Source of the DNA: Haloplasma contractile SSD-17B
GTDB taxonomy: Bacteria > Bacillota_I > Bacilli_A > Haloplasmatales > Haloplasmataceae
Reading direction: 5' to 3'
NCBI RefSeq assembly: GCF_000215935.2
Contig: NZ_AFNU02000007.1
Coordinates: 62,001 to 126,000, forward strand
Length of the DNA: 64,000 bases
The notes under the pieces are model-generated. The model had not been told where the DNA came from. It saw nothing but the letters and a program-made list of their open reading frames with translations, and made no database searches. Position 1 is the first letter of the stretch. Every line of letters starts with the position of its first letter. The translations under genes and the position numbers were made by a program. Below are positions 35,337 through 43,400 of the stretch, one piece after another.

Positions 35337-37265
35337 CTATACACTCTCATCTTCTTCAAATACATCTCGGATATCATTCATTGGTTCATTAAGCAAATAA
35401 TGTAAAAACCATTTTAGATTTAATTTCATGATGGCTAAATCTTGTTTGGGTTCACCTGAGTAGTGATTACATCCCTTGAATATGACTAATTCAGTATCAA
35501 TATTTAAATCACGTAATCCTCGATACAGCTCTTTTGCAACGATTAAAGGTTCGATAGGTTCATTTTCTTGATGAAGAATTAATGTAGGTGCATTAGCTGA
35601 TTTAAGATAGGTAAGTGTACTTAACTTTTGATAGAGTGCTTCATCATCCCAAGGTGTACCACCAAGTAATTGTTTTGCAAGATAACTAATTTCTGAACTT
35701 GAATAAAATGTCTCCCAATTATTAGAAGCAGCTAGCGCTGATACGGCCTTAAACCGGTCACTATATAATGATGCAAAAATTGCTGTATATCCTGCTTCGC
35801 TAAATCCCATAATTCCTACTCGAGTGCTGTCAATAAATCCTTTTTCAATAAGTAGATCAACACCTGAAATAATATCTTCATAATATGCAATTCCTAGTTT
35901 TTGATAGTCTCCATTAAGAAACTCATCCCCATACCCTGGGTACCCTCTTTTATTCGGCTCAAATACTAAAAACCCTTTCTCAATAAATTGTTCGATTGGC
36001 CACCATTTACTATTCGTCGGTGTTAACGACGCTCCACCTCCAACAACTAATAACGGGTATTTTTTAGAGCAATCAAAATCGTGTGGTTTAATAAGAACTC
36101 CTTCAAGCATTAAACCATCTACATTACTCCATGAAACTAGTTCTTTATTACTAACTTGTTTATTGGAAAATATCTTGCTGCAGGTTGTAATGGTCTTATC
36201 ATCTATAACTAATTCAGATATTTGATCCCTGTTTGATAATAGGTATGCTACATGTGTACCATCAGTTGTAATAGATGGGTGTGTTATGCTTTCATCTTCA
36301 TGATCATTACCAAGAGAATTAACTTGACCTAATTGATTTAGTATACCAATTTTATAATTCATTTTTTCTATCCACTCAATTAAAATTCCTGCCTCACTCC
36401 ATTTAATAGAGGTAAGAAAAAGATCACTTTTTAATGGTTTGATTACCGTATTAGTCATTAAATCAAACATTTCTAGGGTTCGATCATGTTTATGGTATTC
36501 ATAATACGATTTCTCTTTTTTGGTTGTTATATAACAAATCATCTGACCACCCGGTGAGAAAATCGGTGTACTTAGCAGTCTTCCTCGTATACTTAGTTTT
36601 TTTACTTGTTGTTCCTTAAGGTTGTAGATGTATAATTCTTTTTTATATTGATCTTTCAATAACGGTGTCGGTGTTGTTGTTAAAACAAGTTGTAATCCAT
36701 CACGAGAACACTCAAACCCATTAATATACTGATCCTTAAATTCCACGATCGTCTTAACATCAGAATCTTTCTTCAAGTCTAAATGACTTTTAATAAATCC
36801 TAGCGTATTTAGAGAGTGCTCTTTGTCTTCAATCATAAAATCTCCATATTCCCTTTTACGATTTATGATTGAATTAGAAACCGGTATGTTTGTAAGTAGA
36901 AAAAATCCTGAACCAGTATTGTTCCATCTAAAGTAGGTAATACCTTCATTCAGATTGGTAACCTGTACATGTTTATTTTCTTTTGTGTCATAAATACAGA
37001 TTTGACTCTTAGCATTAATTTTTTTGAGATACGCTAGACGATTTCCATCAGGTGACCATTTAGGGCTTTCACTATCTGTTGTAATAGATTCCATATAATT
37101 TAACTCTTTACTATATACCCATATCTGGCTTTCATATATATTCCTGTCCCAGTCGGCAATTTCTTTTACAAACGCACACTTACTACCATCTTTATTTAGT
37201 TCAACACTATGATATTCTGGTAAATCAATCATTTGTTTCATTGTTACATATCCATTGTTTTTCAT
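35337..37265 (-). CDS. S9-family serine peptidase (prolyl-oligopeptidase / acylaminoacyl-peptidase type)
   Basis: 642 residues: an N-terminal beta-propeller (TolB-like phrases SPKWSPDGNRLAYL and PIFSPGGQMICYI) and a C-terminal alpha/beta-hydrolase. The nucleophile Ser is in GIMGFSEAGYTAIFAS and the His in FKGCNHYSGEP. The acid position reads LHQENEPIEP, where family members have HG..D.R.P, so Asp appears to be replaced by Glu; the enzyme may be altered or inactive. No signal peptide, so cytosolic peptide degradation is expected. GGGAGGG precedes the ATG. It lies 100 bases downstream of a WYL regulator, likely the same operon. Confidence 0.85.
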   Translation of the reverse strand: MKNNGYVTMKQMIDLPEYHSVELNKDGSKCAFVKEIADWDRNIYESQIWVYSKELNYMESITTDSESPKWSPDGNRLAYLKKINAKSQICIYDTKENKHVQVTNLNEGITYFRWNNTGSGFFLLTNIPVSNSIINRKREYGDFMIEDKEHSLNTLGFIKSHLDLKKDSDVKTIVEFKDQYINGFECSRDGLQLVLTTTPTPLLKDQYKKELYIYNLKEQQVKKLSIRGRLLSTPIFSPGGQMICYITTKKEKSYYEYHKHDRTLEMFDLMTNTVIKPLKSDLFLTSIKWSEAGILIEWIEKMNYKIGILNQLGQVNSLGNDHEDESITHPSITTDGTHVAYLLSNRDQISELVIDDKTITTCSKIFSNKQVSNKELVSWSNVDGLMLEGVLIKPHDFDCSKKYPLLVVGGGASLTPTNSKWWPIEQFIEKGFLVFEPNKRGYPGYGDEFLNGDYQKLGIAYYEDIISGVDLLIEKGFIDSTRVGIMGFSEAGYTAIFASLYSDRFKAVSALAASNNWETFYSSSEISYLAKQLLGGTPWDDEALYQKLSTLTYLKSANAPTLILHQENEPIEPLIVAKELYRGLRDLNIDTELVIFKGCNHYSGEPKQDLAIMKLNLKWFLHYLLNEPMNDIRDVFEEDESV

Positions 37266-37365
37266 TATTAAACCCTCCCATGGTTATTCATACCTATAGT
37301 ATACATGGGATTCACTGACACCATTATGTCAGCTTATAAAAAAAGGTAAATAAAAAAGACTGAAA

Positions 37366-38286
37366 TCAGTCCTTATAAATAGATATTAAATGATTTAGAT
37401 AGGTTTTGACCTCAGTTCTTAAGTAGGTGGGCTCTAAAACTTCACAGCTATTCCCAAGGCTAAGAATAAATTTTGTTAATCCTTCATCATAAGGAAATAA
37501 ATCCTCTATTATATAGTAGTCATTTGTTGATGTTATAATCGACTCTTTTCTAAAGTGTTCAGTAATATGTCCACCCAATCTTTTTAATAGTTTTAACTTA
37601 ACTTTTATACTGTTTTCGTTATATCCCTCTTTTAATTGTTGATTTACCTCTTCAATGGTATGATTACGGCTTTTGCAATGATCTCCTAATTTTAACGTTT
37701 TAATTCTGACTAATTTAAATGACCGATATCCATTTCGCATTCGGCAATATGCTTTTACATACCATTGTCCACTTGAATAGCTGATTTGAATTGGCTCTAT
37801 AATCCGCTCTTCTTCCACTAAATATCGATTTATATACATAATAATTAGTAGCCTTTGTTCTTCAATCCCTTGACTAATCTCTGATAAATACTGTTTAAGT
37901 TCACCTTCCATGTTAAAGTGACTTAAGTTAATCGTTAACTGATCATGATGATTAATCGTTTTGAACGTATGTTGCAGTTTTAATCCTATATCATTATAAT
38001 GCTGGTTTTTCCCAAATAATAAGCGCATATTCTCGACTAGTGGCATTAATTTTTCTATTTCTTTCTGATCAAAAAACCAGTTGTCTAGATGATAATCATC
38101 TAATATATAAAATCCTCCACCTTTACCACTAGTTGATGCGATCGGTACTCCTGCTTCACCAATTTTTTCAACATCTCTATAGATTGTCCTAATTGAGACC
38201 TCAAAATGGTCTGCCAACTCTTTTGCTGTTACCATTTTTTTATTTGCTAGAACAAGTAAAATAGATAATAATCGTTGAACTCGCAT
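37366..38286 (-). CDS. WYL-domain transcriptional regulator (YafY family)
   Basis: 306 residues: helix-turn-helix at the N-terminus (VQRLLSILLVLANKKMVTAKELADHFEVSIRTIYRDVEKI), followed by a linker with GVPIASTSGKGGGFYIL, a WYL domain (PIQISYSSGQWYVKAYCRMRNGYRSFKLVRI) and a C-terminal WCX-like segment ending VLEPTYLRTEV. These regulators sense small ligands, sometimes nucleotides. It is the first gene of a two-gene unit with the S9 peptidase. AGGGGAGGG precedes the ATG. Confidence 0.9.
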   Translation of the reverse strand: MRVQRLLSILLVLANKKMVTAKELADHFEVSIRTIYRDVEKIGEAGVPIASTSGKGGGFYILDDYHLDNWFFDQKEIEKLMPLVENMRLLFGKNQHYNDIGLKLQHTFKTINHHDQLTINLSHFNMEGELKQYLSEISQGIEEQRLLIIMYINRYLVEEERIIEPIQISYSSGQWYVKAYCRMRNGYRSFKLVRIKTLKLGDHCKSRNHTIEEVNQQLKEGYNENSIKVKLKLLKRLGGHITEHFRKESIITSTNDYYIIEDLFPYDEGLTKFILSLGNSCEVLEPTYLRTEVKTYLNHLISIYKD

Positions 38287-38349
38287 AAATTCCCTCCCCT
38301 CTAGCGATCAAAATAAAAAATCTGAGTCTATACCCACTATGATAAAAGT

Positions 38350-38396
38350 AAAAAAAGCATTGAATTACTTTAATATAGTATTTCAATGCTTTTTAT
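38350..38396 (-). terminator. Intrinsic terminator downstream of the deaminase gene
   Basis: Stem AAAAAGCATTGAAA / TTCAATGCTTTTTT class with a loop rich in A and T, about 100 bases after the stop at 38496. Confidence 0.8.
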
Positions 38397-38495
38397 ATCT
38401 TACTATTGCATCAAACCCTCAAAAGACTCTATTGAACTTTCCAATCTTTAGAGAATTCGTTATAGATTAGTGACAACTAATCCATGATATATCAA

Positions 38496-39800
38496 CTATT
38501 TGTACCTCTTTAACCCAAACATATATGGGTCACCTAATCGCGTAGTTAGTTCTTCCTCACTGAGGTTAAAAGCATTCATAACAAACTCAACTTCATCCTT
38601 TATGCTTTGATCAAAAATGCCAGGATCATCGGTGCAAATCGCTAGGTTAACATTAGATTTATATAACCTGCTAAATGGATGGGTCTCAATACTTGGAACG
38701 CCACCAATACATAGATTTGATGTTGGACAGGTTTCAATGATTGTCCCCAGTTTTGTCAGTTGATCGATTACAAAGTCTTGTCTTTTTCTGCATACATCTA
38801 AGCGTTCCTGATTGTATGATTGCCTGATTTTTTCAGTCAGTTCTTTTCCCTTAAGTGCCTCGAGTTCCTTACTAAGTGCTGCTGCATCTACACTAATTCC
38901 GTATGATTCTAGCTCGTTCTTATAGGTAAGGTCATAGTAAATCTGATTCATTCGTTCTTCAACTGTTTCAGATTCATGTGCGTGTTCCTGCCGACTTACT
39001 TGTATTTCAGGATCCATTCCTAATACGATACAGTGAGCTAGACGTTTAGCACCTAGTTCTGCCCATCTGTGACACCACCTAATAGTTGATTCAATTGATT
39101 TGTCGAAATAGTTTTCACCGACATGTGTAATAACATCAACAGTATGAGCAGGGTCCGTAAGTTGATCATGTTTTACCTGTTCCATCAACGTTTCAACCTG
39201 TTCGGGTGCAATCTCTGTAAAATCAATTCCCACAATTGTACCCTGTAAATCTTCATTTAGTTCAAGCATCTCTTTTACAATAGGGTACAATTCAGGATCT
39301 TGAATTCGGATGATATATTTAGCTTGAAAGGTGTCATCAGATACTTCTTTGAAGAATCGTGCAAAGTTCGTATGCCACTCTATCCACTCTTCCTTATATG
39401 AAAACATAAAGCCATTCCTGTATTCGATATACTTAATACCTTCTTTTTTATGTCGATCTACAATCTTTTGTAACACCTTATAATAATCATAATTATCATA
39501 GTAAAAGCCTGTAACACACATGGGAAAGAAACTTTTAATATCAAATTCATCAAAGTTCCCATCCTGTTCATATTCGTACACCATAACTTCTTTAAGTTCA
39601 TCTAAAGAGCCTGTTTCAATAGCTCTTTCCATCATTCTAACGGGATCTAATCGTTTACCAAATATCTTCTCGTAACGATCTAAGAACCCAAATCGATTCC
39701 AGTTAATTTCCTGATAATGATCCTTAGCTAACTCAAATAAATCTTCAACCACTAACGATTGAAGAAGGTGTACATGTAAATCTACATCTTGCAATTTCAT
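38496..39800 (-). CDS. Adenosine-deaminase-family amidohydrolase
   Basis: 434 residues. Metal and catalytic motifs of the ADA family appear in order: DLHVHL (HxH zinc ligands), IVGIDFTE, THVGEN (His), RLAHCIVLG, TCPTSNLCIGG and ICTDDPGIF (catalytic Asp). These fit deamination of adenosine or a related aminopurine nucleoside in the cytosol. At 434 residues it is about 90 longer than usual bacterial Add, with an extra stretch around residues 75-140 and 265-315, so the substrate may differ from adenosine. GGAGG precedes the ATG. A 160-base leader with short reading frames precedes it. Confidence 0.85.
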   Translation of the reverse strand: MKLQDVDLHVHLLQSLVVEDLFELAKDHYQEINWNRFGFLDRYEKIFGKRLDPVRMMERAIETGSLDELKEVMVYEYEQDGNFDEFDIKSFFPMCVTGFYYDNYDYYKVLQKIVDRHKKEGIKYIEYRNGFMFSYKEEWIEWHTNFARFFKEVSDDTFQAKYIIRIQDPELYPIVKEMLELNEDLQGTIVGIDFTEIAPEQVETLMEQVKHDQLTDPAHTVDVITHVGENYFDKSIESTIRWCHRWAELGAKRLAHCIVLGMDPEIQVSRQEHAHESETVEERMNQIYYDLTYKNELESYGISVDAAALSKELEALKGKELTEKIRQSYNQERLDVCRKRQDFVIDQLTKLGTIIETCPTSNLCIGGVPSIETHPFSRLYKSNVNLAICTDDPGIFDQSIKDEVEFVMNAFNLSEEELTTRLGDPYMFGLKRYK

Positions 39801-39828
39801 AGACAGTTTCCTCCATCATCTTCTTTTA

Positions 39829-39885
39829 TTAGTTTTCTTTCTTTTTTTTTGGAGGCACGTCTCTTAAAGTATATAAACTATTCAT
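39829..39885 (-). CDS. Second short leader frame, MNSLYTLRDVPPKKKKEN
   Basis: 18 codons between the first leader frame and the deaminase gene, ending in a PP-KKKK stretch that could slow ribosomes. No clear ribosome binding site, so support is weak. Confidence 0.2.
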   Translation of the reverse strand: MNSLYTLRDVPPKKKKEN

Positions 39886-39899
39886 TCTGATATACACAC

Positions 39900-39935
39900 T
39901 TAAAATAACGACACCTCATGTGTTGTTTGTCTCAT
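39900..39935 (-). CDS. Putative leader peptide MRQTTHEVSLF upstream of the deaminase gene
   Basis: An 11-codon frame starting with ATG at 39935, preceded by GAGGAG at proper distance and starting about 25 bases downstream of a good promoter. It ends 100 bases before the deaminase start. The strong ribosome binding site on so short a frame suggests a leader peptide, although a chance frame cannot be excluded. Confidence 0.35.
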   Translation of the reverse strand: MRQTTHEVSLF

Positions 39936-39966
39936 CTTAATCACTCCTCTTCCAGTATTTACCTCT

Positions 39967-39995
39967 ATTATATAATACGATTTATGCTTAGTAAA
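39967..39995 (-). promoter_or_regulatory. Promoter of the deaminase gene
   Basis: TTTACT (39990-39995), 17-base spacer, TATAAT (39967-39972). Places the transcription start near 39960, giving a leader of about 160 bases. Confidence 0.65.
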
Positions 39996-40070
39996 GATAT
40001 CAAATTAATTTAAAAGTATTCTACTTAGTTTTACTGACCAAATTTCACCTAAGCCTTTAATCTCTAAATA

Positions 40071-40100
40071 TTTACAGTTAGTATTAACTCATGATATAAT
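40071..40100 (+). promoter_or_regulatory. Promoter of the 70-residue membrane protein
   Basis: TTTACA (40071-40076), 18-base spacer, TATAAT (40095-40100), 30 bases before the start codon. Confidence 0.65.
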
Positions 40101-40130
40101 AGTGCTATTATAAAAGGAGGGGACATCATT

Positions 40131-40343
40131 ATGTCGAAGGGTTTTATAGTTTTTAATGCTGTTGCATTTTTTATATTTATTGTTATGTTCTTGATTGCAG
40201 AGGCTAATGGCCCTGATATTGCGAACTACTATAGAAGTAACACTGTTTACGGACAGGTCTACACGATATTTTTTATCAAGGCATTCTCATCAATCGGTAT
40301 CCTTATTCAATTCTATTTTGTTAATAAAAAACTAAGTGAATAA
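40131..40343 (+). CDS. Small membrane protein, unknown
   Basis: 70 residues with two hydrophobic helices (FIVFNAVAFFIFIVMFLIAEA and IFFIKAFSSIGILIQFYFV) separated by NGPDIANYYRSNTVYG. AAAGGAGGGG before the ATG and a good promoter show it is a genuine gene. Transcribed opposite to its neighbours; the terminator at 40419-40459 is shared with the convergent giant lipoprotein gene. Confidence 0.65.
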   Translation: MSKGFIVFNAVAFFIFIVMFLIAEANGPDIANYYRSNTVYGQVYTIFFIKAFSSIGILIQFYFVNKKLSE

Positions 40344-40418
40344 AAAATCAAGTGTAAAGTGTCTATAATAGGTTAGGTCATTAATCCTAAGATAGACTCT
40401 TTTAATATTACAACTTAT

Positions 40419-40459
40419 AAAAAAAGTCGATCACTAGATTTCTAGTAATCGGCTTCTTT
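40419..40459 (-). terminator. Intrinsic terminator after the giant Ig/LRR lipoprotein
   Basis: Stem AGCCGATTACTAG / CTAGTGATCGACTT followed by Ts; it lies a few bases beyond the stop at 40466 and can also stop transcription from the plus-strand gene at 40343. Confidence 0.85.
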
Positions 40460-40465
40460 TATATT

Positions 40466-43400
40466 TTAATAGATATCGATTGTTACATAAGGCGAAGATA
40501 GTTTAATTTCATCTAGTGCACTGATCGTATCTGGATCTTGTAAGTCAATGTTATTCCCATCTAGATATAGTCTCCAAAGGGTTGTTAAACTTGTTAGAGG
40601 TGTCACATCACTAATTAGATTGTTTCTAAGATATAAGAGCTCTAAGTTCGTCTGACTACTAAGTGCTGATAAATCACTAATCATATTATCATCTAACTCT
40701 AGAGTTCTTAGACCTGTAAAGTTACTAATGACTGAAATATCTGAAATCTGGTTATTGTTTAGTAATAATTTACTTATAGACGTTGAATTTGCTAAATATG
40801 ATAGATCACTGATCAGGTTATTATTTAACTGAAGATCACTTAATCTCAAGTTTTGAAGTGGTGATAAATCAGTAATTTGGTTGTTATTCATCCTTAAGTA
40901 TGATAAATCAGTCAAACTACTTAAAGCAGTAAGGTCTGATATTTGATTACCGTTTAATACTAAATACCAAATCTTATTTAAATTTGTTAATGGTGTTAAG
41001 TCTGATATAGCATTATTTTCTGCGTATAAATGAGTTAAGTTTGTTAGACCTCCAAGTGGTGTTAAATCTGATATCTGATTATTATTTAATCTTAAACTCG
41101 ATAATTTTGTTAAATTAGCCAAAGGTGTTAAGTCCGATATTGAGTTATCATTTAAGTTTAAACTAAATAAATACGTCAGTAAATCATAGTTCGTTAGGTC
41201 AGTAATTTGATTATTTGATAAATCTAATTCTATTAATGCTGGTGCTGTACTAAGTGGTGTAACATCTGTAATTTGGTTTCCAGATAGATGGAGACCATTT
41301 AAGTTAAGCATATTACTGAAATTTTCTGGTAAGGTTGTCACTTGATTGTTTGATAAGTATACATTTTGTAAGTTTGCTAAATTGATAAGTGGTGTTAGGT
41401 CACTAACCTGATTGTTAGATAAATATAAACTGTCAAGGTTACTTAAATTCGCTAAAACTGAAAGATCGGTTATATTATTATTTTCTAGCCATAGATTTTT
41501 TAGAGTTTTAATATTCTGTAAAGATGAAAGATCTGAAAAATTATTGTTATTTAAGTTTATGTCTTCTAAAAGTGGTAGATTTTCTAGTGGTGTGATGTCA
41601 CTAATATCATTATATAGTAAATCTATTTTAGTTAGATTGGTGAAATACTGCAATCCTTCTACGCTTCTTATATAATAGAAACCAGCATATAACGACGTTA
41701 AACTTTCTGCCATCTCTGTTGTAACTGGACCTTCAGTTATATACATATCATCTAGGATTGCTTGTTTTAACCCAGCATCTTCTACTGCGTGTAAGACATT
41801 ATCTTCAACATGAATAGTACGTGTCACAGTAGTTAGGTTTAAGGCTTCATCACTCACTGTATAAGAAATTGTATAGGTTCCTACCAGATTTGGATCAACT
41901 GTACCTTCTATCATAATGTTAAGTGTAAGATCCCCATCAGTTTCATCATAGGCTGTAGCACCTGGTTCTGTGTAACTAGTTCCTAAATGAATATACAGTT
42001 CCGTTTCTCCATTTAGTGTAATTATAGGTGGTGTCATATCTTCTATCGTAACATTAATCGCTACAATTGTAGTATTTCCACTTGTATCAGACACTGTATA
42101 GGTAACGGTAAACGTTCCTATTGTATTCATGTCAACTTGTGTCGTATCGACATTTTCAAGCGTTAATTCTATTGTACCATCATAGTTGTCTGTTACTATT
42201 ATACCCTCTAACCAATTTGGTTCAGGTGCTCCCGGGTCATAAGTTTGATCTACTAAACCAGATATAACAGGCTTCTGCGTGTCCTCAATAGTAATTGCAA
42301 TTGTGTCAATGCTTGTATTTCCATTCGTGTCTGTCACGGTATAAGTGACCGTAAACGTTCCGACTGTATTCATATCAACATTTGATCGATCTACATTGTC
42401 AAGTGTTAAAGCAATCGTTCCATCATAATTATCGTTTGCTGTAACTCCCGCTAACCAATCCGGTTCAGTCGATCCCACTTCAAATGTTAGGTCCTGTAGA
42501 CCTGAAAGGATCGGAGCTGTTGTATCTGTAATGGTTATTGTTATCATTTGGCTTGTTGTATTATGATTCGTGTCTGTCACGGTATACGTAACTGTGAAGG
42601 TTCCGACTGTATTCATATCCACTTTCGTTGTATCAACATTGTCAAGTGTTAGAGTCATTGAACCATCGTAATTATCCATAGCAGTAACTCCTGATAACCA
42701 ATTTGGCTCAATCGATCCGACTTCGTAACTTTGATCTTGTAGTCCTGTGATTGTAGGTTTAGTTGTATCGACCAGTGTGATTGTAATGTATTCAGTTGTT
42801 GTATTTCCATTTGCATCCGTCACTGTGTAAGTGACCGTAAAGGTCCCAACTGTGTTCATATCAACATTCGTTGTATCTACATTAGCATCTGTTAAGTTTA
42901 TTGTTCCATCATAATTATCAGTTGCTGTTACTCCCGCTAACCAGTCTGGTTCCGTCGTTCCTACTTCATACGTCTGATCTTGTAGACCGTTGATCGTTGG
43001 TTTTATTGTATCGATTATTGTAACTGTTATTGATTCTATTGTTGTATTTTCATTTGCATCTGTCACTGTGTACGTAACGGTAAACGTTCCGACTGTGTTC
43101 ATATCAACACTCACTGTGTTTATATTTACTTTTGTTAAATTTATAGTCCCATCATAGTTATCTGTTGCTGCTATTCCCACTAACCAGTCTGGTTCCGTCG
43201 TTCCTACTTCATACGTTTGATCCTGTAATCCTATAAAAGTTGGAGCTACTGTATCTACAATAGTTACTGTTATCGATTCAGTGGTCGTATAATTACTCGA
43301 GTCTGTTACTGTATACGTAACAGTAAATTTACCTACTGAATCCATATCTACTTTTGTTGAATCTACATTTGCCTCTGTTAGTATTATTTCTCCATCATAG

